Below are positions 10,844-20,061 of a stretch of DNA of 64,000 nt, piece by piece. A program made the position numbers and the translations under genes. Where the stretch lies: positions 67,029,836 to 67,093,835 of the forward strand of contig OX419757.1 in the NCBI GenBank assembly GCA_948567375.1. The letters are read 5' to 3'. Each line of letters begins with the position of its first letter. The stretch's first letter is position 1. The DNA comes from Lunularia cruciata. Its lineage: Eukaryota; Streptophyta; Marchantiopsida; Lunulariales; Lunulariaceae. Under the pieces are notes generated by a model. The model was not told where the DNA came from and did no database searches. It saw only the letters and a list, made by a program, of their open reading frames with translations.

Positions 10844-11908
10844 ATGGAAAAGATTGTATAGAATGAGAATGTTTTGGGAGCTCTTCCACCTATGGAACCA
10901 ATTACATTGGTGAAAGATTTGCAGACTCCATCCAAGAAGAAGCTTGGTGCAAAAAAAAAAATTTCATCATCAAAGGATGCTCTTGTGAGAGGTATGATTT
11001 TGACTATTTCATATGTAGATTGGAATACTATTCTAAAATATAGTATGTTGATTATTTATCTATTGTTGTCAATTGTGTTTATAGGTGTTTCCATTCCAAA
11101 GAAGGCTAAAGTGGAGTGGATTTCTAATCACGTGAGGCTTTTTTTGGATAAGTATGAAGACATTTATTTTAATCATTGTAACCAAGGCAATGTAAGTCAG
11201 GATCAGTGGAAGGTGTTTGCTAATAGGTTCAGTGAAGCTATCAGTATAACACCACCTTATGAGCCACAGATTCTCAAGAACAAGCTTGATGGTCTAGTTA
11301 AAAAATACAGGGTTGAGAAAGGAAAACAAACCACAGGCACAGAACCAAGTTCATGGGAGTTCTATGAACAGATGCATAGAATTAGAGGCGGTTCACCCAA
11401 AGAACAAGGCATTCCATGAGCATGTGATGGTGGTATTAACACTTCAATAACTAGTGAGAGAGGGTTTGTAGACTTGACTGATGAAACTATTGATGGGAGT
11501 GAGGAAGCATCTCATATAAATCAAACTAAACAATCATATATGGATGTTTTGATATCTGATGATGAGAAGGAAACACCACAAGTCTCTACACCTTCTCTAG
11601 AGACAATTGGTAACCAGGCCACAATCAGTCCCAGGAAAAAAGCTTGTGCTCAACCTGGTGTTGTTGGGCAATGTAACAAAAAGCAAAGAGTATCAAAAGA
11701 AGGTGAAGACTGAATGCAAAAGTGTATGCTTGAATTTACTCAAGTAGTGAAGGAAGCAAATGAGAAGAGATCCTTGCAGGAAGATCGTAAATTTGACTTG
11801 ATGATGGTTCAAGAACAAAGCAAGATGGATTTAATGAGCCAAATGCTTGAACTGAAACGTATGGAGCTTGAAATCTTGAAAAACAACCAACATGGACCGC
11901 CATCTTGA
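10844..11908 (+). pseudogene. Myb/SANT-like DNA-binding protein of Harbinger element A
   Basis: Second ORF typical of PIF/Harbinger elements, whose product is thought to help the transposase bind DNA. Exon 1 (10844-10991) and exon 2 (from 11085) are separated by a 93-bp GT-AG intron (10992-11084). Exon 2 opens with a trihelix/SANT-like region (KAKVEWISNHVRLFLD, then WKVFANRFSEAI and KNKLDGLVKKYR). A Ser/Thr-rich linker and a basic, Met-rich coiled tail follow. Three in-frame stops break it: the fifth codon, 11417-11419 and 11711-11713. Each has a sense codon in element B. A candidate acceptor (TTTTGTGCAG) precedes the ATG, so a non-coding 5' exon is possible. Confidence 0.8.
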
Positions 11909-11922
11909 GTAAGTAAATACCT

Positions 11923-12138
11923 TCACTCGCAAATGACATTTGCTATATCTAGATGAGCATGAGTACTTTTGAATTGCTTGTACAAAGCTGCTCTTACTAA
12001 TTCACCTCTATTTGTACTCCATTTATCTGCTGCAGATCTTGGGAGTGGCAAAATATGTGCTCCATTCATATGCTCATCCACTACATTGACGTCAGTAGGT
12101 AATGGTTCTCCTTGTTGAATTACAAAGTTGTGTAATAC
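11923..12138 (-). pseudogene. Harbinger transposase C-terminal part (element A), cut off by gypsy insertion
   Basis: Minus-strand continuation of the transposase at 18805-19906, separated from it by the 6.7-kb gypsy element. It reads HNFVIQQGEPLPTDVNVVDE and ends ...DIANVICE-stop at 11923, two codons longer than in element B because the B stop codon is altered. Its stop lies about 15 bp from the stop of the convergent Myb-like ORF. Confidence 0.85.
12134..12138. repeat. Target site duplication of gypsy element 1 (left, AATAC)
   Basis: AATAC here and AGTAC at 18800-18804 flank the element. Element B has the uninterrupted target (TGTGTAATACTGCACATG) at about 25405. One mismatch has arisen between the two copies. 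Confidence 0.85.
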
Positions 12139-12877
12139 TGTAATACCAAGGGTTAGCCATATGATCTAGATGTGAAATTCGGTTTGGTAACATCTAGAAT
12201 GATGTTATACATGATGGTAAAAATAGATCAGATAGAAGTATCACCAAAAGAGTACTTCTACTAATAGGGCAGAAACCAAAATAGACTTGAGAACCTTAGA
12301 ACCAATAGCTAGACATATGATTTAAAGGTGAGAATTGGTTTGGTAACATATGGAAGGATGTTACACGTGATGGACTAAACAGATCACAAAGAGGTATCAC
12401 CAAAAGAGGACTTCTACTAATAGAGTAGGAATTGACATATGCCTGAAATCTTTGAAGGCAATTTCGGAGGCCTAAACGGATGAATTAGGCCTAAAAAATG
12501 TGCAGATTCCCCCCCCCATAGAGGAAAGGCTGGCCTTCCCTCCCCCCTGCTTTGTCTCGTCGAGAGCTTTCCAACGGTACTTTACTCACGTGATTATGAG
12601 ATTCCTACATGAAGATTCCCTAAAAGATTCCCTCCGGTCAAAGCTTATTTGACCAACCAGATAGGACCTAGACCAGACAGGTCACCCATCCAAGTAAGTA
12701 ATCCAAGGGTGGAGCTTGCTGACATGTCACCTATCTGTGTCCCTAATCCTATGGTGGAGCTTCCTTGGAGGAGATCCTCTTTGTCTATATAATAAAGAGA
12801 AGGTGCTCCCTTGGGGCATCGAATGTTTGAGTGTGCAATCTGTGTTTTCTCTCTTCTCTTGTCCTTGGAGTATTACA
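12139..12877 (+). repeat. 5' LTR of gypsy element 1
   Basis: 739 bp, starting TGTAATACC and ending TATTACA, so the ends form a short inverted repeat. A TATATAATAA box at 12785-12795 is the likely retroelement promoter. Near-identical to the LTR at 18057-18799. Confidence 0.95.
12785..12795 (+). promoter_or_regulatory. TATA box in 5' LTR of gypsy element 1
   Basis: CTATATAATAAAG sequence about 80 bp before the LTR end, duplicated in the 3' LTR at about 18707-18717. Positioned as expected for the U3/R promoter of an LTR retrotransposon. Activity is not shown. Confidence 0.65.
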
Positions 12878-12878
12878 A

Positions 12879-12890
12879 TGGTATTAGAGA
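12879..12890 (+). other. Primer binding site, initiator-tRNA-Met type (degenerate)
   Basis: TGGTATTAGAGA one base after the 5' LTR. The related element 2 has TGGTACCAGAGC at 59114, closer to the TGGTATCAGAGC motif complementary to plant initiator tRNA-Met. Confidence 0.7.
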
Positions 12891-13017
12891 GAGTGTTCTA
12901 GTCCAAGAGAGTGGATCATCCCTCTTGGAATAGCACGAACCACTGAAACTGATTAATTTGAGGTGGAGAACATAGAGTAATCGCTAGACTTAGGAAGGAC
13001 TTTAGAGAGCGGATGGG

Positions 13018-13447
13018 ATGGATGCGCCGGGGGGACAATTTCCTACACCTAGCTTTCCATTCTCAAACCCATTCCACATCAAGGTCATGTACATCCAGCG
13101 TGAGCATATGAGAGTATCGCTAGTTTATCACTTTGGTGCGGAATTCATGGACAGAGTGATGAACTCACCAAACCCGGTGATCCTACCTATGGTGATATAT
13201 GACAGAGAGTGGGATTTGACGATCTACATTCTATTATGATAATATGGATATGAATGTCCCATATCCTCTCCCTTTCAACACTCAAGTAGAAATCTGTTAT
13301 GTAGTGAGGCCAAAAGTGATGTTTAGAGATTTTGTGGTTAGGAATTTTGGTGAGGAGTATTATCAACAAGTGATAGCTTCTGAGGTCCCAATGGTAGTTC
13401 CGATAGTTCGTGCGCCTTCCAGAGTGATTATATTGACTTTGTATTGA
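13018..13447 (+). pseudogene. Pre-gag reading frames of gypsy element 1
   Basis: Two abutting frames precede gag. The first (13018-13239) contains FPFSNPFHIKVMYIQ and ends ILL-stop at TGA. The second, in the +1 frame, contains VEICYVVRPKVMFRDFVVRN and ends at 13447. Both, with the same frame change, are seen in gypsy element 2 and in the inverted copy at the window's right edge. No domain is recognised. Either one leader protein was already frame-shifted in the common ancestor or two small ORFs are normal for the family. Confidence 0.5.
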
Positions 13448-13480
13448 AGTAGACGTTAGCAATTGAGTGTTGCAGGAACC

Positions 13481-14569
13481 ATGGATCCGCAGTTGCAAGA
13501 GCTGGTGCAAGGAATGCAAGGGATGTTGAATGAATTTTGAGAGATTAAGATGACCATGGAGACATTACAAAGTCAAGTGCAGATTCTCAGGAATGATCAA
13601 GCCATGCAAGAAGAAGAGCCGTCTCAAAACCCAATACATGCAACTGAAGTACTTGGAGAGGCACCCGTGCCTACGAACCCTATCAACGATGAAGCCACAT
13701 TGCTACTCCGGATGAAGAAGACCTGCAACATCGAGCCTTACAAGGGGCAGTGTACGATGGGAGTAGTGGAGAATTGGATCTTGAGAATGAATAGATATTT
13801 TTGATTGTTCTCAACAGAGATCACAGAGCATGCTGTAGGCATGTTTGCATGTGGGTACTTGACCGATAAAGCCCTCACATGGTATGATGCTTGGGAACGA
13901 TCCATGCTGGCAGAGAGAAGGGAGGTCACATGGACAGCAATGCAAGAAGGACTGTTGAAGAATTTCCAATCGGTGGATTCTATGCAGATGGCTCGAACCC
14001 GACTATGGGGATTGAGACAGAAGAATAGCATACAAGAGTATGTGGAGGCATTTCTAGATCTACAAGTTGCAATTACCAACATGAGCCTAGTCGAGGCTCT
14101 CAACAATTTCAAACGAGGGTTGAAAGAGCGGATTCGCCAAGAAGTCATGGTGCAAAACCCTCGCACGGTATTTGAAGCTATTGCTTGTGCGCAAAGAATA
14201 GCCGGAGCATTAGGTGGAGGTGAAGGAGTAGTTCCACCTCAACATTATCGGGTAGAAATGCCATACATGGGTGGACCAGTACCGATAGAATTGGGCAACC
14301 TTCGATTCCGGGATCGAGGAGCACGGCCGCTTCAAGGGGAGCGGGGACGGGTAGAAGAACGAAGAGATGGAGTCCCACAAGGAGAAAGGACTCGAGGAGA
14401 ACAACGCCATTGTTACAATTGTGGCCGTATTGGGCACATATCTACCAATTGTCGCACTCGTTTCTCTAGAGGCCCTTGGCCTTTGTACAAGCGATCTTTG
14501 AACAACATGGAGAGGCACATTGAAGAGGAGGAGGTGGAAACCACTTCGGAAAACAAAGATCGCCAATAA
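13481..14569 (+). pseudogene. Gag of gypsy element 1
   Basis: Starts at MDPQLQELVQGMQG (13481). A coiled N-terminus follows, then the retrotransposon gag core (DKALTWYDAWERSM, then LWGLRQKNSIQEYVEAF) and the zinc knuckle CYNCGRIGHISTNC (CX2CX4HX4C) near 14410-14450. Two in-frame UGA codons interrupt it (after NEF near 13538 and after RYF near 13802). The same two UGAs occur in the other two copies of this family in the window. Gag forms the particle that packages the element RNA. From 13805 the frame is open to the stop at 14567. Confidence 0.85.
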
Positions 14570-14634
14570 ATGTACCTCGCGGCCTTACTGGCTCAATAAG
14601 GAAGCAGAGAAGCAAGGGAAGGAAGAAGAATAAG

Positions 14635-17600
14635 GTGCAAAGATCCCGAAAGGCAACCTCACAATTGATTGTCGTGAATGGAATCCTAGAAGGTAATCAA
14701 GTGAGAGTATTTATAGATCCGGGAGCAACAGAGAATTTCTTGTCTCGCCCTGTTGCAATAAGCTTGGGAATGGATCTAGAGAGAGATAGAAGTGAAGAAG
14801 TAGAGTTACCAAATGGGCAAACAGAGAGGATTGAATCATTACCTAGATGGGTAACCCTCTCTGTAGGAGAATATCAAGAAGCAATTGAGTGGCGAGTGAT
14901 ATAGTTAGCCCATTATGATGCAATTTTAGGCATGCCATGGATGGAGTAGTACAACCCAATGGTGGATTGGAGGAAGAAAGTAGTGAGAACCCACCAATGG
15001 TCAATCATTGAGGTTAAAGAAAAATCACACAGGCAGAAACTACGTCTATATGTCATAGGGACGACAACTGTTTGTAAGTCCGATAGATGTTTTATGGGTC
15101 TAATAAGAGAAGTCCAGAGTGCACAACATGTTGGACAAATTCCTGAGAAATTGAAGGATGTGGTGGATGAGTTTCAAGATGTCTTTCTCGATGATCTACC
15201 CTCAGGATTACCACCTAAAAGGCGAGTAGATCACAAAATAGAGACACTCCCGGGGAAGACACCTCCTTGTAAGGCCCCATATCGCCTATCACCTCATGAG
15301 TTGGAGGAGTGTAAGACTCAAATTGAGGAGATGCTACAGAAAAGGTTCATCCAACCTAGCATATCACCATATGGGGCCCCTGTCTTGTTTGTGAAGAAGA
15401 AGGATGGTACAATGCGCATGTGCATTGACTATCGGGGTCTCAATCAGCAAACAGTGAAGAACAAATACCCCTTACCTCGCATGGATGACCTGTTTGATCA
15501 ACTCCATGGAGCAAGATACTTCACCAAACTGGACTTGCGGAGCGGTTACAATCAAATCCAAATTGCAGAGGAGGATGTATACAAAACTGCCTTTCGAACC
15601 AGGTATGGCCACTTTGAGTATCTTGTGATGCCTTTTGGCCTCACCAATGCGCCTGCCTTTCGAACCAAGTATGGCCACTTTGAGTATCTTGTGATGCCTT
15701 TTGGCCTCACCAATGAGCCTAATGAATGACATATTTCGTCCATACTTGGATAAGTCTATTATCGTCTTCTTGGATGATATCTTAGTATATAGTAGCACGA
15801 TGACAGAACACAAATAACATCTACGAGAGGTCCTCCAGATTCTAAGACAGAATCAATTGTAAGCCAAAATCTCAAAGTGTGAGTTTGGCAAGTCTGAAGT
15901 AGACTACTTAGGGCATAGAGTAAGTGTAAAAGGCATTCAAGTATTGATAGATAAAATAGAGGTCATTCGAAAATGGAGTGCCCCAGAAGATCAGACTCAA
16001 CTTAAGAGCTTCTTGGGGTTGACGGGATTCTATCGTAGATTTGTCAAGGACTTCTCCAAGGTTGCACAGCCTTTAACGGCACTACTTGGCAAGGAGAAGA
16101 AGTGGACATGGGGAACCGCACAAGAGTTGGCCTTTCAAGAATTGAAGGCCGCCTTGCTACATGCACCAATCTTGAAGTGGTATGACCCAAAACGTCCAAT
16201 CAAGTTGGCTACGGATGCATCAGGCGTAGTAATAGGAGCAGTCCTACAACAAGAGTGGCATGACGGATGGCATCCAATTGCATATTTCTCTCAAAAGTTG
16301 CTACCGGCAGAGCGCAACTACCACACCACAAAATGAGAAGAGTTGGCCATCGTTCTAGCAACCAAGCATTGGAAGCACTACCTGGGCAAGAAGGCATTTG
16401 TAGTAGAGACAGACCACAAACCTCTAGTCTACCTCGAGACGCAGAAGGATCTATCTCGTCGCCAAATTTGGTGGGCAGAGTGGCAACAACGCTTCAACAT
16501 GACAATCACCTACGTGGAAGGTAAGAAGCAACTTGCAGATGCATTCACCCGCATGCCAATGGTCAACAACTTGGTGGCAGAGGTTAAGATTAACCCTGAA
16601 TTTTGGCAAGAGATTCTAGTTGCTACAAAAACTGACCTACAGATTGTAGAAGCACAATCATCCAAAGGTGTCACCAGCACCCAAGGACTCACCTTTTGGG
16701 AGGGCCGATTGTGGATCCCAAATGTCCCAGAATTATGCACCACCATTCTAGCGGAATGTCATGATTTGGCCATTGCAGCTCATGTCGGAGTGGACAAGAC
16801 CTTGGAGGCAGTCAAGCGCCATTACTATTGGCCCAAGATGAGCAACGACGTGATGGACTTTGTGCGTAGCTGCCTACTTTGTCAACAGAACAAAGCTTCT
16901 AATCAAGCTCATGCAGGGCTCCTTCAACCTCTTCCCACTCCTACCCAACGTTGGGAACAAGTGAGTATGGATCTTGTCTATGAATTACCAAAGACCACCT
17001 CAAGGTTTGACTTCATTGTGGTCTTTGTGGACCGGCTCAGCAAAATGATTCATGTACGCCCTACCACCAAGGAGGTGACCGCTCCACAACTAGCTCAACT
17101 ATACTTAGATGCAGTCTTTGCTCACCATGGCTTGTCTAGAGTACTCATCACCGATAGAGGCACCCAATTCACCAGTTTGTTTTGGCGAACACTCTTTGGT
17201 TTCTTCAAAACCAAGTTGGCCATGTCTACAGCTTACCACCCACAAATAGATGGCCAAACAGAGCGGGCTAATCACACGATTGAAGACATGTTATGCGGCT
17301 TCACCTTAGAAGAGCAAGAGAGGTGGGACACCCTACTACCGTTGGTGGAATTTGCTTACAACAATTCAGTGAATGCCTCCACCCAGGTCACTCCGTTCTT
17401 CCTCATGTATGGTGAGCATCCCTTCACACCTTCTAGCTTGATGAAGATTTGTCCAGTGACTACCAAGGTTGATGCAGTCAACACATTTGTTTCTAGAATC
17501 CAACAAGGTGTGGAGAGCGCCAAGCACAGGTTATAGATTGCACAAAATCGACAAAAGCAGTATGCTGATGCACACTGTCGGCACATGGAGTTCAATGTTG

Positions 17601-18040
17601 GGGATCAAGTGTGGCTATCGACAACCAACCTCACATTAGTTGGATCTCGTAAGCTCAAACCTCGTTTTATTGGGCCTTTCTCGATTCTTTGTCACATTGG
17701 CGTTGTGGCCTATCACCTTGAGCTACCACCACACATGAAGATCCATCCAGTGTTCCATGTCTCCCTATTACGCAGATATGCTCCCCAATTAGGCCAAGGT
17801 ACTTCCACACAGGACATTCGACCTTGTCCGATAGCCATTGATGGCACAGAGGAATATGAAGTGGAGCGGATTCTCCAAAAGCGCATGCGTGGTACTCGCC
17901 ATCTGCGGGTGGAATATCTAGTACAATGGAAAGGTTACCCCCTCTATGAAGCAACCTGGGAACCCGCTGCCAATTTGGCACATGCATCGGTGTTGGTGCA
18001 AGCATTTGAGCAACAATTACATAACGAGGACGTTGTGTCT
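14635..18040 (+). pseudogene. Pol of gypsy element 1 (protease, RT, RNase H, integrase, chromodomain)
   Basis: Domains in order: aspartic protease with IDPGATENFLS (14635-14904); RT from about 15150 with [22 protein letters not shown] and FLDDILVYS; RNase H around 16000-16540 with ATDASGVVIGAVL and ETDHKPL. Next come the integrase zinc-binding segment (HVGVDK...CLLCQQNK, near 16780-16890) and its core with MDLVYELP, ITDRGTQF and GQTERANH (16970-17290). A C-terminal module then leads to a chromodomain (YEVERILQ, VQWKGYP, WEP; about 17855-17990), which in chromoviruses targets integration to chromatin. Breaks: stops at about 14902, 14947, 15814, 15859, 16334 and 17534, and an in-frame 66-bp duplication followed by a short deletion in RT. 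Confidence 0.9.
15589..15720 (+). repeat. 66-bp in-frame tandem duplication inside RT
   Basis: Two copies of a 66-bp, 22-codon unit (15589-15654 and 15655-15720) repeat the [16 protein letters not shown] region. The following codons for TTFMSLM-like sequence, present in element 2, are missing, so the frame shifts and stops at 15729. This would inactivate RT. Confidence 0.9.
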
Positions 18041-18041
18041 T

Positions 18042-18056
18042 AAAAGGAGGGAGGTC
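18042..18056 (+). other. Polypurine tract of gypsy element 1
   Basis: AAAAGGAGGGAGGTC lies directly before the 3' LTR (TGTAATACC at 18057), the usual position for plus-strand priming. Confidence 0.88.
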
Positions 18057-18799
18057 TGTAATACCAAGGGTTAGCCATATGATCTAGATGTGAAATTCGG
18101 TTTGGTAACATCTAGAATGATGTTATACATGATGGTCAAAATAGATCAGATAGAAGTATCACCAAAAGAGTACTTCTACTAATAGGGCAGAAACCGAAAT
18201 AGACTTGAGAACCTTAGAACCAATAGCTAGACATATGATTTAAAGGTGAGAATTGGTTTGGTAACATATGGAAGGATGTTACACGTGATGGACTAAACAG
18301 ATCACAAAGAGGTATCACCAAAAGAGGACTTCTACTAATAGAGTAGGAATTGAAATATGCCTGAAATCTTTGAAGGCAATTTTGGAGGCCTAAACGGATG
18401 AATTAGGCCTAAAAAATGTGCAGATTCCCCCCCCCCTCCCGTAGAGGAAAGGCTGGCCTTCCCTCCCCATGCTTTGTCTTGTCGAGAGCTTTCCAATGGT
18501 ACTTTACTCACGTGATTATGAGATTCCTACATGAAGATTCCCTAAAAGATTCCCTCCGGTCAAAGCTTGTTTGACCAACCAGATAGGACCTAGACCAGAC
18601 AGGTCACCCATCCAAGTAAGTAATCCAAGGGTGGAGCTTGCTGACATGTCACCTATCTATGTGCCTAATCCTATGGTGGAGCTTCCTTGGAGGAGATCCT
18701 CTTTGTCTATATAATAAAGAGAAGGTGCTCCCTTGGGGCATCAAATGTTTGAGTGTGCAATCTGTGTTTTCTCTCTTCTCTTGTCCTCGGAGTATTACA
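18057..18799 (+). repeat. 3' LTR of gypsy element 1
   Basis: 743 bp, from TGTAATACC to TATTACA, same family and nearly identical to the 5' LTR. The longer C run near 18426 is one of the few differences. Followed by target duplication AGTAC (18800-18804). Confidence 0.95.
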
Positions 18800-18804
18800 A
18801 GTAC

Positions 18805-19906
18805 TGCACATGCAAGTGTCACTCTTGGGAACAACTTCCAATTGCATTGGACAGTCCCTCAGTATGCTCCATCTACCTTTCAATTGACCAAATGCATTCT
18901 CCACACGTACACGTGCTTTTGATGTATGGTTGTCAAATACATTCTGCATAGGTTCTCCTTGATGTGAATGTTGATGCCAACGTTTCAACAACCATTGACG
19001 TAATGGATAGGCTGTATCTCCAAGGATCAATGGTGGAATCACTTGTATCGTATGGTTTTCTTGTAGCAAAATGAGTGTTGGCTGAGTGAGAGCTGTCCTT
19101 GATTCCATTGCCTGATATAAGTGGGACTGTCGTAAATGTGCAACATCGTGAGTAGATCCAGGCATCGTACAACACAAGTCCCAAAACCAAAGATCCGCAT
19201 CACAAACGCCTTGTAGTAGAACATAGTAATCTGAGTGTCTATTCCTATAGTGTTCAGGATAAAATCTCATAGCTGGTTTGGTTCTCAATTTGATATGTGT
19301 ACCATCTATACAACCAATGATTTGTGGAATTCCACATATCCGGGCAAACTTTGACATGCTCTCAATACATTTTGCTACTGTAGGCCATTTGATGTATTTA
19401 GAGTATATTTTGTCTTTGTTTGCTAGTATCTCAACTATAATTATAGTGTACTTCACTATAGTTGATTCACCAAGACAATACGGATCACTAAGAGTTCTCA
19501 ATGGTGAATTGTGTGCAAATCTGTGTAAAACTATAGCTACACATTTTTCTAATTCCACTCTTTTTCTAGCATATAGCCATTCAGACATAGTAGGCACATG
19601 TGGTTCAATCTCATCAACCAATCTCTTAAAACTCTGATATGACATTCGGTACCTGCTTCTCATATGATTGTTTAGAAAGTTTGAATCCATTGACCATACT
19701 TGCTTGTGAACAATCTCCCACCATGTGTACTGTCTTGGTATCACCCAGAAGTCTCTTGGTATTCCTCTTTGAGATAGCAAAAGACAATTATTTGCCATCA
19801 AGAACCAACTCCAAAACTCTGGTGTAATATCTTCCTCTTGTTCAAAAAATGTTTCTCTCATCAACAATGTGGCTAACTCCAAGAGATTTTCTGTTTTAGA
19901 CTCCAT
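18805..19906 (-). pseudogene. PIF/Harbinger transposase of element A (N-terminal and catalytic part)
   Basis: DDE transposase of the PIF/Harbinger (DDE_Tnp_4) type. I start it at the ATG at 19906 (MESKTENLLELA); the open frame upstream runs into the LINE and is artificial. Catalytic acidic residues are visible in GCIDGTHIKL, in the WDLCCTMPGSTHD region and in RVRVENAFGQLKGRW. The frame is open over this whole part, then is cut by the gypsy element at the codon following VVP; the remaining C-terminus is at 11923-12138. The protein would excise and reinsert elements D, A and B together with the Myb-like partner. It may have been intact when the gypsy element arrived, since no other lesion is seen. 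Confidence 0.9.
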
Positions 19907-20044
19907 CAACCAGAAAAAACATGAGATCACAAAGATCCATCTTGAGTATATGAAAGAGGATTGAAAGTTGAATCCAATGAGCACTTTTCTGTTCAAAATG
20001 AGTGTGAGAAGCAAAAGATATGGAGATTTGCAAGTCCCGAACCC

Positions 20045-20061
20045 CTTATTTGTCATACACT
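20045..20061. repeat. LINE target site duplication, left copy
   Basis: CTTATTTGTCATACACT here is repeated exactly at 23199-23215, just after the LINE. Elements B and D have the corresponding unbroken Harbinger sequence (CTTATTTGTCATACCCTAAT), confirming the insertion point. Confidence 0.88.

Larger units (their letters stand above)
12139..18799 (+). mobile_element. Ty3/gypsy chromovirus-type LTR retrotransposon 1
   Basis: Complete 6,661-bp element with two long terminal repeats, a degenerate initiator-Met-type primer binding site, gag, protease, RT, RNase H, integrase, chromodomain and polypurine tract, in that order. It lies within the transposase of Harbinger element A with 5-bp target duplications. 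The LTRs differ by about 14 substitutions plus length changes in a C run, counted by eye (about 2 percent), so insertion is fairly recent. The coding region has several stops and one rearrangement, so it is not autonomous as it stands. Confidence 0.95.

Noticed and set aside
10508-20060. Inner Harbinger ends at TAA|TGGGTTGGG and CATACCC|TAA as the real element boundaries
   Set aside because: The flanking blocks are shared by D, A and B, and comparison with the empty site at 1828-1860 puts the true ends at TAGGC.../...GGCCT with TCT duplications. The inner motifs do not form a convincing inverted repeat.
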